Shown: positions 23,789 to 33,571, counted from the stretch's first letter. The stretch is 64,000 nt of DNA from Algoriphagus sp. (GCA_029945945.1 JAQSDM010000013.1:103213-167212); one strand, 5' to 3'. Made by a program: numbers and translations. The notes: generated by a model from the letters alone, not told the origin.

Positions 23789-26512
23789 TTATTTATAAAG
23801 TCCGTTGAATAGCATTTTGAAAGTACCATGAGACTGGGCTCGGAAGGTAATCTCAGGCCCAAAAGCGTACAATTTTCCCTTACCAACCTGGGCTTCAAAA
23901 GCAGTTACTCCATTTTTCAAATAAGATTGACCCCAAGCCCAACCGCTTCTAAGTGGTTCTTCCTGTCCAAACCAGGCAATTGGCTTAACACCCTTTAGTG
24001 CTGCATTTGGAGCAAGTTTGAAAACTGGGCTATTATTGAAGAGAATACTTGCTTTCTCACCCATACCATAATTAGCCGCATTAGAATTGTCCACATACAT
24101 TTCCAAGACGCTGCCTGGAATATAATATTTCTCTCCGCTCAAGTTCTTCTCTTTTCCATCAGTACCCATCTCGACAAGTGCATTTGATACTGGAAGATTC
24201 AGGTGATAAGCAAGTGAGGTAGAAGCCCCCACAGTGATGATTTTTCCACCATTCTCAAGGAATGACTTTAACTGTGGAACCGAAGCACTTTTTGAAATAC
24301 TTCCCAACATATGGTGATACTGCGCATCGATTTCTTCCGCTTTAGGCTGAGATCTGGTATTTCCCCCGGCAAAACCTGCAGGTGGAATTCCTGGGCCGAT
24401 GAATACCAAGACATCAAACTTTTGATTCAAGTCCCCGCCATCAATCTCTTTGGCAAAGACCAGTTCGTATGGAAAATGAAACTGCTCCATCATCCAACGT
24501 ACCCAACCTGAAGGCATGGAACCACCATATACATCAAACAAGCCGATTTTGGCGGGTTTTACTTCTTGAATACCTGAAGGCTGACTTCTTACAGCAACTG
24601 GCTTCACACCGTACTCTTTTGCGGCTGTTTCCAAAACCTTTTTTCCTGCGCTGCTTACATAAAAAGATCCGGCAGAAAGTCCGTTTGACACCGAAGTAGT
24701 TCGATAAACTTTCACTTTAGCCTTCAACAAATCATTGACAGCCATAAAGCTGTTGTTGCCTTTGGAATCCAACAGATAACCTGATGAACTTGCGAGTGAA
24801 GTTGGTGGCGGGTTTTGGATTTCACCGTAAGGAACTTTTGCAAAAGGACCGTCAAATGACTCCATGACACGGTCAACTTCAACGCCCATTTGGTAAGCCA
24901 GTGTCCAACCTGCAGCGTCATAAGGACGAATCGGAGGTCCTCCCGGATAAAGGAAATCATTTGGGTGATCCTGAGCTTCAAACATATCGATCACATGAGG
25001 TCTGAATGCTTGCGCAGTCTTGACGATGTAGGAACCGGAAGGATAGGTTTTTCCATTGACAGAAAAGTCCGCTGTAGCTTTATGAACCAGAATTCCGGAT
25101 TTTATCAACGAATTAAGAAATTTGATGGCAGTTGGGAAATCAGCCTGGTCAGCAGACAAGATATAGCCACGAGGATCTCTTTTCGAAGGATCACTGTAAA
25201 CTGAATCATAGAACTGCTTTGGCAATCCCGCTCTGTTTCCAAAGTAAACTTCCTCCTCATCTTCTTTCTCAGTTTTCTTTTGTGAAGCCTGGAAGGCATC
25301 CTGAATCGCTTTAGCATTCTTTGGATACATTGTCCAAGTATCTTTCTCCCCTCTTTCGATGGAGTTTCTTCCCATCAGGTAAATGTTATAAAGCAACTCA
25401 TCACCATGACGAACGGCATGATTCAGGATTGCATAATTGAGAGAAACAGAATAGTCAATGGAGCGCCTGAATTTCCACTCCTGAGGGGTAATTGGATAAG
25501 GGTTGGCATTATTCGGAATCAAACGCTCAGGTACCAAAGGCACAGAAGACGGGGTTGGACTTCCAATGATTTCAGTTAGAATACCTATGATATTGTGATA
25601 ATACGGAGTTGTCCTCAAACCACCATTCCACCAGGAAGAAAAAACTGAACCTCCCAAACGGGTATATCCCGGACGGTCTTCCTGATGCAATCTGTTGATC
25701 ATAGCGGCACCGACACCATCCAAACTGGTAGTAAGCAATGGATCAAAAACGTGATTGAAGGGGTCCCGGTAAGGCGGACCAGCGACGACTGTTCCAGCCG
25801 GACCAGACTGATGGTGATTGTAGATAATCTGAGGGATCCATTCGATGTACTGCTGACGAGACATATTGATTGTTTCACTCATGTTATTCATGTAGAAATC
25901 ACGGTTGTTGTCATGACCCACATATTTCTGGTAAAGCACCGGGATGTTCTGATCTCTTTTTGTCGGATCTTCCTTTCTCATATACCAGTCGGACATGATT
26001 TCCATTCCATCAGGATTAGCATGAACGAGCAGGATAATCACGTTATCAAGAATTTTCATCGTTTCCGGATCAGTCCGGGAAGCCAATTGATACAACGTTT
26101 CGATCAGTTGATGAGGACCAACTACTTCACTTGCGTGAAGACCACCGTCGATCCAAATCACAGGTTTGCCCTCAACTGAAAGCTTTTCTGCTTCTTCTTT
26201 GGTAATTTCTGCTCTTGCTAAGGTTTGAGAAATCTCTTTATAGCGATCCAGTTTCACAAAATTTGCCGGAGATGTCACGATCATCATGGGATGAGATCTT
26301 CCAAATTCAGTTTTTCCGATTTCGACCAGTTTTACCCGATCACTCGCTTCATCTACTTTTTTGAAGTAGGCTTCTGACTGAGTAAAGTTGGCAAGCTTGT
26401 AATCGTCTCCGATATCAAACCCAAAATGGGATTTAGGTGTCGGGATGTTTTGTGCTGATAGGCTGAATGCCAGTAAGCACAAAGACATAAATAGTGTAAA
26501 TCTTAATCTCAT
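23789..26512 (-). CDS. M14-family zinc carboxypeptidase, large secreted form
   Basis: A 907-residue protein with a Sec signal peptide (1-20). The M14 domain spans about 35-370. Zinc ligands are His126 and Glu129 in GGLHASEVVG and a His in IIYNHHQSGP (233/234). The substrate-binding block is HANPDGMEI, and the catalytic Glu is probably Glu314 in ILTEIIGSP. About 500 further residues form C-terminal domains, including a glutamine-amidotransferase-like Rossmann region (KIGLFDVYGGSMPSGWVRW, about 650-670). This is a known Bacteroidota architecture for peptide scavenging. It is monocistronic. Confidence 0.92.
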   Translation of the reverse strand: MRLRFTLFMSLCLLAFSLSAQNIPTPKSHFGFDIGDDYKLANFTQSEAYFKKVDEASDRVKLVEIGKTEFGRSHPMMIVTSPANFVKLDRYKEISQTLARAEITKEEAEKLSVEGKPVIWIDGGLHASEVVGPHQLIETLYQLASRTDPETMKILDNVIILLVHANPDGMEIMSDWYMRKEDPTKRDQNIPVLYQKYVGHDNNRDFYMNNMSETINMSRQQYIEWIPQIIYNHHQSGPAGTVVAGPPYRDPFNHVFDPLLTTSLDGVGAAMINRLHQEDRPGYTRLGGSVFSSWWNGGLRTTPYYHNIIGILTEIIGSPTPSSVPLVPERLIPNNANPYPITPQEWKFRRSIDYSVSLNYAILNHAVRHGDELLYNIYLMGRNSIERGEKDTWTMYPKNAKAIQDAFQASQKKTEKEDEEEVYFGNRAGLPKQFYDSVYSDPSKRDPRGYILSADQADFPTAIKFLNSLIKSGILVHKATADFSVNGKTYPSGSYIVKTAQAFRPHVIDMFEAQDHPNDFLYPGGPPIRPYDAAGWTLAYQMGVEVDRVMESFDGPFAKVPYGEIQNPPPTSLASSSGYLLDSKGNNSFMAVNDLLKAKVKVYRTTSVSNGLSAGSFYVSSAGKKVLETAAKEYGVKPVAVRSQPSGIQEVKPAKIGLFDVYGGSMPSGWVRWMMEQFHFPYELVFAKEIDGGDLNQKFDVLVFIGPGIPPAGFAGGNTRSQPKAEEIDAQYHHMLGSISKSASVPQLKSFLENGGKIITVGASTSLAYHLNLPVSNALVEMGTDGKEKNLSGEKYYIPGSVLEMYVDNSNAANYGMGEKASILFNNSPVFKLAPNAALKGVKPIAWFGQEEPLRSGWAWGQSYLKNGVTAFEAQVGKGKLYAFGPEITFRAQSHGTFKMLFNGLYK

Positions 26513-26565
26513 ATCTGGAATTTTGGTTGGTTTTGAATCAATAGATTCTTCTAAAATAGCAGGAA

Positions 26566-26597
26566 AAAAGAGGTGCCGGTCTTGCCAGCACCTCTTT
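26566..26597 (-). terminator. Terminator downstream of the 938-residue orphan gene
   Basis: The stem AAAGAGGTGC / GCACCTCTTT has an 11-base loop, and the minus-strand transcript ends in TTTTTT. It lies between the orphan gene and the M14 start. Confidence 0.8.
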
Positions 26598-26649
26598 CGT
26601 TAGAAAATTTACAGGATCGGGAAAAAGCGGCAGTTAAATCCGATTTGAA

Positions 26650-29466
26650 TCAATTCGAAATTCGCACAAAATTCTTGTATCGGGGGTCTGAAGTTTCTTG
26701 TTTCGACTGGAAACCTCCTGCGTTGAAAAGTCCAGGCTTAAGTTCCCAGTCTTTCAGGTCTATCTTGATTGCCCCAATCGGATATTTTGAATTAACCCTC
26801 AAAGCAGACTTCCCCGAATTCCCTTCTAAAATCAAGGAATCGGAAGTAGTGAATTTATCTTCAACCACAATGTTGAACCCAACCCCTGAATCTTTCCCGT
26901 TTTCGATGAAGTTTTTTGACAGAACATTATTCAAAATCACTTTACCATTTCCTTCCAGATAAAGGTCAGATCCCAGTTTTGAATTACTCAAATCTATGAT
27001 TAAACCATTCTTCGCTACAATTCGATTTAATACGAAAATCTCTTCTTTACCCGATTGCTTAAATTGATATCCAAATAGTAATCCCTTTCCGTCCGAAATG
27101 ACAGGATTCAACAAAACTGAAACTACTGACTTTGTATTTACCAGGTGAGTACTGCCGGAAAATTCCACTTCAGGCTCGAATCTATTATCAAGATTACTAT
27201 ACCAGCTTATTCGACCACCTGTTACTTTGACTCTGTTGTTTGATTTTTTCGAAATCAATTGCCTCAATCTTAAGCCTTGCGGCCTATAATCGATTCGTTC
27301 GGAATAGCAAGGGCTTAGATCTTCATTTACGAAATAGACATTTTCAAATCTCGCTTCGGAGCAAAGTGAGAAAAGCCCCACCAATACTGATTTTTCGGGG
27401 AATTCATAGTCAAGCTGAATGGGTTTGATTTGTACAAATCCTGAGCTTCCTGAATAATCTCGTTCCAATTCTACCTCCGCAATTTTCCCTGATTCAGGAT
27501 GTGCCAATTGAAGCTTGTCGCCCTTTTTCCAAATACCCGGATCCAGATTTCCGACTGGGATTGTAGAAATATTACCTGATAGTTTCTTTGTGGTTTCGAT
27601 CCATAATGGCCTGGATGTACTTCGGATCAAACCATGGATTTTCACATTTTTCAAGATCAAATTGACATTGTAATCTGTGTACATCAGATGGCCGGGGGCA
27701 TCATTTCCGAAGTTCCAAATTGCTGAACAACCGCTTCTGAACTTTCCATCCAACAAGCCCTGCAAGGCACTTTTTTCTACTCGAAATCTAACATCTCGCA
27801 AGGACTCTAAAATTGGTTTGTCCAGTTGGATTTCTGTATACGTAATTAATCTGTCCCCTCTTTTTAATCTAAACTGCGGATATGGATATTGATTGGCAAA
27901 TTCCTCCCAGGTTTTCCATTTTCTGGTGATACTCTTTACGGTATAATTCTTTCCCGAAAACGAAAGTTGATCATTGGCCTGAATCGACCAGCCCCAAACT
28001 TCAAAACTGGTATCAGAGACTTTTCCAATCAAGCCTGAGTTTCCAGGATCGTCCAGATTTTGAGCAATGACTGCACCTGGAAAAGGAATCTTATCAAATA
28101 AATTAAGTTGATGCGTTCCAAAATCCCTTCCTTTTATATCATCGTCACCATTTACCAGCCAAAAATCTCCGTTTGTATTTAGCCCAATCTGCTTGCCCTC
28201 AACATGTAAGTGAGTTACTTCATTACCGGTACTTGTACCTCCTGTCCATTCTTGTGAAGCCAGATTGTACCAGGTAAAGCTTGGATCATCCACCTCGATT
28301 CTTGAAGGAGATAAAAACCTGAACTTCAAGTTATCATATTTAAAAGCTTTCAGGGATTCCATTTCGATGAAATTCCCTGGCTCTTCTTTGGATTTCCCTA
28401 ACCATTCCACGCGCAAACCACCATTTGTTCTCGCTTTCATGTTGTTTGGATCTTTGGAAATCCAATCTCCTTCAAATCGGTATGTGCAAAATTCTGTTAC
28501 ATCTCTTCCATCATGGATTCCTCCACCATTACAATAACCCTGATTTGGCATGGAAAATGAAACTCCTGGCCGGACAAAACCCAGGGATTTTTTCATCTCC
28601 TTCCGAATTCTGAATTGGTCAAAATTACTAACTCGCTTCAGGCCATATTGACTGCTGAGCGGCGACTCATCAAAGAAAAACACACCATTCGGGACTCCAT
28701 ATTGTACCACTATTTGAGAATAGGTCGGCGAAATGTATTGCCAATCAAAGTCAATATCTACTCTTCCCTCCCCCGGCAGATTAAAGAATATCCCGTTTTC
28801 CCCAAACGTTTCTTTGAAACTACCTGGACTTCCTTCCCCCCTACCATATCGGTCCCCATTAAATGCATCTGACATCATGATATGAATTGCCGGTCTGTCA
28901 CCTTCACCATTCCAGGCAAAAGCAAGAGCAGAATTTGGAGAATTATCTATTCTTGGAATACCCAAAGTAGCATATATCTGATCCGCATTAGCCTTCAATA
29001 CAGACTTTCGTTGACTGGCTCTTGCCCAAGATTCAATGGCAAATTTATTGTCAAAAAAGAATATCCCGTCTTGTTTGTAGACTGGCTGAGATTGAGAACT
29101 ATTACCTCCATTGTATAAAAAATCAACGATCAGATTTTTCCCGTCAATGACCTCCAACACGCGGGAATAAACTACAGCAATGGCTCCAGGGAAATAATTC
29201 CTCCCTGATTCGGGATATTCGAAGCTACATTTATGAATCCTTGATGGCTCAAGCCATTTGCCCTCAAAGTTGCCGTCAAACACATCTTCACTCCCTTCAT
29301 AGGTGACTTTTGTTGTAGAATTATTGTGTGATTGGTACGTAAGCTTACCCCAAAACATTTTATAGAATGAATTACCACCAAACTCCTCCAGTGTATTAAA
29401 GTCAGCTCCTGGAAATAATGGCTTCACCAGATACCCCATGTCAGTGTTTTTCAAAGAAACATCCAT
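26650..29466 (-). CDS. 938-residue beta-rich orphan protein, no signal peptide
   Basis: I do not recognise this protein. It is long, uninterrupted and rich in Gly, Asn, Ser, Asp and aromatic residues. Short strands alternate with turns (for example IGLNTNGDFWLVNGDDDIKG and NGKVILNNVLSKNFIENGKD), which resembles secreted parallel beta-helix or beta-sandwich proteins. The ATG at 29466 follows directly on an in-frame TAA, so this is the longest possible frame, yet there is no signal peptide. Either it is cytoplasmic or exported by a non-Sec route, or a 5' portion was lost. It is monocistronic, flanked by 408 bp of AT-rich DNA upstream. There is no catalytic motif I can name. Confidence 0.7.
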   Translation of the reverse strand: MDVSLKNTDMGYLVKPLFPGADFNTLEEFGGNSFYKMFWGKLTYQSHNNSTTKVTYEGSEDVFDGNFEGKWLEPSRIHKCSFEYPESGRNYFPGAIAVVYSRVLEVIDGKNLIVDFLYNGGNSSQSQPVYKQDGIFFFDNKFAIESWARASQRKSVLKANADQIYATLGIPRIDNSPNSALAFAWNGEGDRPAIHIMMSDAFNGDRYGRGEGSPGSFKETFGENGIFFNLPGEGRVDIDFDWQYISPTYSQIVVQYGVPNGVFFFDESPLSSQYGLKRVSNFDQFRIRKEMKKSLGFVRPGVSFSMPNQGYCNGGGIHDGRDVTEFCTYRFEGDWISKDPNNMKARTNGGLRVEWLGKSKEEPGNFIEMESLKAFKYDNLKFRFLSPSRIEVDDPSFTWYNLASQEWTGGTSTGNEVTHLHVEGKQIGLNTNGDFWLVNGDDDIKGRDFGTHQLNLFDKIPFPGAVIAQNLDDPGNSGLIGKVSDTSFEVWGWSIQANDQLSFSGKNYTVKSITRKWKTWEEFANQYPYPQFRLKRGDRLITYTEIQLDKPILESLRDVRFRVEKSALQGLLDGKFRSGCSAIWNFGNDAPGHLMYTDYNVNLILKNVKIHGLIRSTSRPLWIETTKKLSGNISTIPVGNLDPGIWKKGDKLQLAHPESGKIAEVELERDYSGSSGFVQIKPIQLDYEFPEKSVLVGLFSLCSEARFENVYFVNEDLSPCYSERIDYRPQGLRLRQLISKKSNNRVKVTGGRISWYSNLDNRFEPEVEFSGSTHLVNTKSVVSVLLNPVISDGKGLLFGYQFKQSGKEEIFVLNRIVAKNGLIIDLSNSKLGSDLYLEGNGKVILNNVLSKNFIENGKDSGVGFNIVVEDKFTTSDSLILEGNSGKSALRVNSKYPIGAIKIDLKDWELKPGLFNAGGFQSKQETSDPRYKNFVRISN

Positions 29467-29874
29467 TTATATATCGGCAGATTCGATTGTCTTGATGATC
29501 GAAACGCTAAAAATTTAGGAATTATATTTTTGATTTTCAGTTTTATTATCACTTCGATGTTCCATAAATAAAACCTGGTCGTTGATTTTATCTTCTTTTG
29601 GAGAGCCATCGACAGCACATATTTGGATCTAGAGTGAGATTGATTTTTCAGGACTCATAAAAATCGACAAAAGTAAAAATACTGACATTTTTAAAATTAC
29701 AAATTACCCCCTCCATTGAATCAGGAATTGAATAATTACTTTTAAGTAGTAAGCGTATTATATTCCAAAAGAATATACTGAGTCATTCACAATCTGTTAG
29801 CCTTCCTGTTAAAAATTATTACTTTTGCTCCAGTCATCCAAATCAATACTTCTCCGAAAAAAATCCATCTCACC
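29467..29874. other. Intergenic region between the orphan gene and prs
   Basis: These 408 bp are AT-rich without an ORF. The prs promoter box is at 29820-29827. The rest holds no repeat or RNA gene I can recognise, though it is long enough for an unrecognised regulatory RNA. Confidence 0.5.
29820..29827 (+). promoter_or_regulatory. -7 element of the prs promoter
   Basis: TACTTTTG matches TAnnTTTG exactly, 47 bp upstream of the ATG. The -33 position 19 bp before it reads GTTAG, a poor match. Confidence 0.6.
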
Positions 29875-30801
29875 ATGTCCGAGGTTAAAATATTTGCCGG
29901 TAGTAATAGCCATTCCCTGGCAGAAAAAATTGCCAAAAATTATGGGAAAAGGCTGGGCGAAATGACTATGTCAAGATTCAGTGACGGGGAATTGTCGCCA
30001 AGTTTTGATGAGTCCATTCGTGGCTGCACGGTATTTCTCATCCAAAGCACCACCCCTCCCAGTGACAATCTATTAGAGCTTTGCCTGATGATTGACGCGG
30101 CCAAAAGAGCCAGTGCATACAAAGTCTGTGCAGTTATTCCCTACTACGGATATGCTCGTCAGGACCGAAAAGATCGCCCTAGAGTATCCATCGCAGCCAA
30201 GCTTATTGCCAATATGCTGACCTCTGCCGGAGCTGACAGGATCATGACTTGCGACTTACATGCCGGACAAATCCAGGGTTTTTTCGATATTCCCTTGGAT
30301 CATCTAAATGGATCAGCTATTTTTGTGCCCTATTTGAGTTCGCTGAAACTTCCTAATATGATTTTCGCAGCTCCGGATGTAGGGGGAGTGGCAAGAGCAA
30401 GAGGATATGCCAAGCATTTTGAAGTAGAAATGGTAGTCTGTGATAAGCACAGAAAAAGAGCCAACGAGATCGCCTCTATGCAGGTAATCGGAGAAGTAGA
30501 AGGAAAAGACGTGATTTTGGTAGATGATTTGGTCGATACGGCCGGCACTCTCTGCAAAGCTGCTCAAATTCTGAAAGACAAAGGTGCAACCACAGTGAGA
30601 GCAATCACTACGCACGGAGTTCTCTCAGGAAAAGCTTACGAAAACATCGAAAATTCTGTTTTAGAGGAATTGGTTATCACTGATACCATTAACCTAAAAC
30701 ATCCATCTTCCAAAATCAGGGTACTGACAGTAGCGGATCTGTTCGCCAAGGCTATCCATGCCGTGACAGGTCATACCTCTATCAGTTCATTATTTATCTA
30801 G
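29875..30801 (+). CDS. prs: Ribose-phosphate pyrophosphokinase
   Basis: A 308-residue enzyme making PRPP from ribose-5-phosphate and ATP for nucleotide, His and Trp synthesis. Family motifs are present: KIFAGSNSHSLAEKIAKN at the start, the flexible-loop region PYYGYARQDRKDRPRVS (about 88-104) and the PRPP-binding VDDLVDTAGTLCKAA (about 218-232). Length is normal. rplY follows after 25 bp on the same strand, a common pairing in Bacteroidota. Confidence 0.97.
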   Translation: MSEVKIFAGSNSHSLAEKIAKNYGKRLGEMTMSRFSDGELSPSFDESIRGCTVFLIQSTTPPSDNLLELCLMIDAAKRASAYKVCAVIPYYGYARQDRKDRPRVSIAAKLIANMLTSAGADRIMTCDLHAGQIQGFFDIPLDHLNGSAIFVPYLSSLKLPNMIFAAPDVGGVARARGYAKHFEVEMVVCDKHRKRANEIASMQVIGEVEGKDVILVDDLVDTAGTLCKAAQILKDKGATTVRAITTHGVLSGKAYENIENSVLEELVITDTINLKHPSSKIRVLTVADLFAKAIHAVTGHTSISSLFI

Positions 30802-30826
30802 AACTAATTTTAAATACAATACACTT

Positions 30827-31402
30827 ATGAAAACACTTGAGATTATAGGGTTTAAAAGAGCAAATCTCGACGGCCAGAGCCTGAATGAAGTTAGAGATTC
30901 AGGTAACGTTCCTTGCGTAGTTTATGGACCAGGTATCCCTGAGCAAATCCATTTCTATACTCCGATTATCCTTTTCCGCGAATTGATTTACACTCCTGAA
31001 GTTCACCTTGTAGAGTTGAACATTGAAGGAACTATCATCAAGGCGGTTTTGAAAGAAGCACAATATCACCCAGTAAGTGAAATGATTCTTCACGTAGACT
31101 TCATGGCCTACACTGAAGACAGACCTATCAAGTTTGAAATTCCTGTTAAAGTAGAAGGCAGCTCTCCTGGTATCGCCAAAGGTGGTAAGTTGGAGTTCAA
31201 AACCAGAACTTTGAAAGTAAAAGGCTTGGCTAAAGATTTCCCTGACTTTGTGAAAGTTGATATCTCAGATCTTGATTTGGGTAAATCATTCAAAGTAAGT
31301 GATGTGAAAGTTAAAGGATTTGAAATCCTGACCAGCCCGAATGTTTCGATTGTGACTGTTGGTATTCCAAGAGCACTTAGAGGCAAGAAAGGCGAAGCTT
31401 AA
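30827..31402 (+). CDS. rplY: 50S ribosomal protein bL25 (CTC/TL5 long form)
   Basis: A 191-residue 5S-rRNA-binding protein. The N-terminal L25 domain (about 1-92) has the motif SGNVPCVVYGPG and KAVLKEAQYHPVSEMILHVD. The C-terminal TL5 beta domain (about 95-185) contains IPVKVEGSSPGIAKGG. The two-domain form is the usual one outside the gamma-proteobacteria. It ends the prs-rplY unit at a strong hairpin. Confidence 0.95.
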   Translation: MKTLEIIGFKRANLDGQSLNEVRDSGNVPCVVYGPGIPEQIHFYTPIILFRELIYTPEVHLVELNIEGTIIKAVLKEAQYHPVSEMILHVDFMAYTEDRPIKFEIPVKVEGSSPGIAKGGKLEFKTRTLKVKGLAKDFPDFVKVDISDLDLGKSFKVSDVKVKGFEILTSPNVSIVTVGIPRALRGKKGEA

Positions 31403-31424
31403 TTCACTGCAAAACTTATAATTA

Positions 31425-31455
31425 ATCCTGCCCTTCTCGGGGCAGGATTTTTTAT
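31425..31455 (+). terminator. Terminator after rplY
   Basis: The stem ATCCTGCCC / GGGCAGGAT with a short TTCTCG loop is followed by TTTTTTA. Confidence 0.85.
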
Positions 31456-31570
31456 TTTAGCACTTTAGACTTTCCACAGCATGAAATCGAGCATGATGCA
31501 GACTTTACACATGGAATGATTTTCAACCATGCGAGATTCCATATGGCCTTTAAAATCAAATTATAATCAT

Positions 31571-32131
31571 ATGAAATATCTGATCGTAGGATTGGGCAAC
31601 ATTGGCCCCGAATATGAACTAACCAGGCATAATATAGGATTCCTGACGGCAGACCGACTTGCTGATAAACAAGCATGCCAATGGAAAAGCGATCGATTGG
31701 CTTTCAAAACTGAATTTAAATACAAAGGCAGATCCATTCATCTGATCAAACCCACCACTTACATGAACCTGAGTGGGAAAGCGGTGAATTACTGGATGAA
31801 GGAATTGCAAATCCCAAAAGAGAATGTCCTCGTGATTGTGGACGATGTAGCCATCCCCTTTGGGAAAATCCGCATGCGATCCAAAGGAAGTGCTGCCGGC
31901 CACAACGGGTTGAAAAACATTGAGGAATTAACCGGAGGGCAAGATTATCCCAGACTTCGAATGGGTATCGGAGATGACTTTCCGAAAGGAAGACAAATTG
32001 ACTTCGTTTTAGGAAGATTCACGAAGGCAGAATTCGATACCTTACCTGAAATGATGGACAAAGCCATCGAGATGACACTGGCTTTTTGCACAGTTGGAAT
32101 CTCACAAGCCATGACTCATTTCAACGATTGA
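31571..32131 (+). CDS. pth: Peptidyl-tRNA hydrolase
   Basis: A 186-residue enzyme that frees tRNA from stalled peptidyl-tRNA. The ATG at 31571 (MKYLIVGLGNIG) is chosen over the frame start at 31529, which adds an unrelated leader. Catalytic His20 is in LTRHNIGF, and KPTTYMNLSGKAV, VIVDDVAIPFGKIR and GSAAGHNGLKNI are the other family blocks. It follows the prs-rplY terminator, so it probably has its own promoter in 31456-31570, which I could not pinpoint. Confidence 0.96.
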   Translation: MKYLIVGLGNIGPEYELTRHNIGFLTADRLADKQACQWKSDRLAFKTEFKYKGRSIHLIKPTTYMNLSGKAVNYWMKELQIPKENVLVIVDDVAIPFGKIRMRSKGSAAGHNGLKNIEELTGGQDYPRLRMGIGDDFPKGRQIDFVLGRFTKAEFDTLPEMMDKAIEMTLAFCTVGISQAMTHFND

Positions 32132-32140
32132 TTGTAAAGA

Positions 32141-32172
32141 TTTGGATTTCCCCAAAACTCCCATTTTATTTG
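32141..32172 (+). promoter_or_regulatory. Promoter of the SAM riboswitch / sulfhydrylase transcript
   Basis: TTTGG at 32141-32145, a 19 bp gap and TTTATTTG at 32165-32172 match with one mismatch in the -7 box. Transcription would begin about 15 bases before the riboswitch P1 stem. Confidence 0.75.
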
Positions 32173-32191
32173 CACCACTTCAGGCAACTGA

Positions 32192-32292
32192 TTTATAAAG
32201 AAGAGGCGAGAGATTAGGCTCGATGACCCTCTGGCAACCATCCAAAACCAATCGGAAAGGTGCCAAGTCCTACCCTTCGCGGGAACTATAAA
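32192..32292 (+). ncRNA. SAM-I-clan riboswitch
   Basis: P1 is TTTATA (32192-32197) paired with TATAAA (32287-32292). P2 is AGAGG (32202-32206) paired with CCTCT (32228-32232). The conserved core reads CGATGACCCTCTGGCAACC and then AAGGTGCCAAGTCC, the S-box signature. It lies 107 bp upstream of a methionine-pathway sulfhydrylase. A weak hairpin AACCC (32311-32315) / GGGTT (32340-32344) followed by AGATTTT could be the expression platform. High SAM would then shut the gene off (established for the family). Confidence 0.88.
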
Positions 32293-32398
32293 CTGGCTTA
32301 ATTCAAAAAAAACCCTTTTTAGTTCGATTGCCGCCTTTTGGGTTAGATTTTCTAATCAGACCGAAAGAGTATTCTTAATTTCTAACCAGTACTACAGA

Positions 32399-33571
32399 AT
32401 GAGCGAGCATTTCGAAACCAATTCCATCCGGATCAGTAGTTCAAAATCCAATCAAAAAGAGCATTCAGCTCCAATTTACCTTTCATCCAGCTTTACTTTT
32501 GACTCGGCTGAGGAAGCAAGGGCGACCTTTGCTGACGAACTTCCCGGATATATTTATTCCCGTTATTCAAATCCTAATTCGAGTGATCTGATCGAGAAAG
32601 TATGTGCTGCTGAAGGTACTGAAGATGGAATCGCAACTGCATCCGGAATGGCGGCAATGTTTGGAAGTATTGCTGCTTTGCTTCAGCAGGGAGATCATAT
32701 TCTTGCTTCGAGATCCTTGTTCGGTTCCACTCACCAGCTTTTGACACGGGTATTTCCAAAGTGGGGAATCACTTCGACCTATGGAGACATCTCTGATTAT
32801 CAAAACTGGGATAAACTGGTTCAGCCCAATACTAAAATGATTTTCATCGAAACTCCGTCAAATCCGGGACTGGAAATCATTGATTTGGAATGGGCTGGAA
32901 AATTCGCTGCAGCTCACAATCTGATACTTGTAGTGGACAATTGTTTTGCTACTCCCTACCTTCAGCAGCCTGCAAAATGGGGGGCACATATTGTGACTCA
33001 TAGTGCGACGAAGTACATAGACGGCCAAGGAAGAGTTCTGGGAGGATTGATTTTGGGTTCTAATGAATTAATGAAAGAAGTACAGTTCTTCACTCGTCAC
33101 ACCGGACCGGCAATTTCTCCTTTCAATGCGTGGATCCTTTCCAAGAGCATGGAAACTCTTGCCGTAAGAATGGACAGGCACTGTGACAATGCAGAAAAAG
33201 TTGCGAATTACTTTGAAGGAAACTCCGAATTGGATGCAGTTAAATATCCTTTTCTGAAATCCCATCCTCAGCATCATCTTGCGATTAAGCAAATGAAACG
33301 CGGAGGAGGAATCATCACCCTGACACTTAAAGGGGGGCTAGCCCGCGCACAGCGGTTCATAGATCAACTTGACATGATTTCATTGACTCCAAATCTGGGA
33401 GACAGCCGTAGCATTGTGACTCATCCGGCATCTACTACCCATAGCAAGCTTTCAGTAGAAGAGCGGGCAAAAGTTGGGATTTCAGATGGCTTAGTCCGCC
33501 TCTCCGTCGGATTAGAGCATTATGAAGATATTATCCTCGATGTCGAGAGAGCGATTGAAAAGTCAAAATAA
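32399..33571 (+). CDS. metZ: O-succinylhomoserine/O-acetylhomoserine sulfhydrylase
   Basis: A 390-residue PLP enzyme of the Cys/Met metabolism family that makes homocysteine directly from an acylated homoserine and sulfide. Conserved blocks are YSRYSNPNSSDLIEK (about 53-67), the PLP-contacting ATASGMAAMFGS, the aspartate region VVDNCFATPYLQQP (about 178-191) and the Schiff-base Lys205 in THSATKYIDGQGR. The C-terminal RLSVGLEHYEDI is typical of sulfhydrylases. The SAM riboswitch in its leader supports a methionine role. O-succinyl versus O-acetyl preference cannot be read by eye; cystathionine gamma-synthase is a less likely alternative. Confidence 0.9.
   Translation: MSEHFETNSIRISSSKSNQKEHSAPIYLSSSFTFDSAEEARATFADELPGYIYSRYSNPNSSDLIEKVCAAEGTEDGIATASGMAAMFGSIAALLQQGDHILASRSLFGSTHQLLTRVFPKWGITSTYGDISDYQNWDKLVQPNTKMIFIETPSNPGLEIIDLEWAGKFAAAHNLILVVDNCFATPYLQQPAKWGAHIVTHSATKYIDGQGRVLGGLILGSNELMKEVQFFTRHTGPAISPFNAWILSKSMETLAVRMDRHCDNAEKVANYFEGNSELDAVKYPFLKSHPQHHLAIKQMKRGGGIITLTLKGGLARAQRFIDQLDMISLTPNLGDSRSIVTHPASTTHSKLSVEERAKVGISDGLVRLSVGLEHYEDIILDVERAIEKSK

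Noticed and set aside
25685..26179. 164-residue plus-strand ORF opposite the M14 gene
   Set aside because: The minus-strand frame encodes the zinc-binding domain; this ORF has no family features and no promoter.
26650..29466. Phage tail-spike or prophage remnant
   Set aside because: The protein is beta-rich, but no phage structural, integrase or lysis genes and no att-like repeats flank it.
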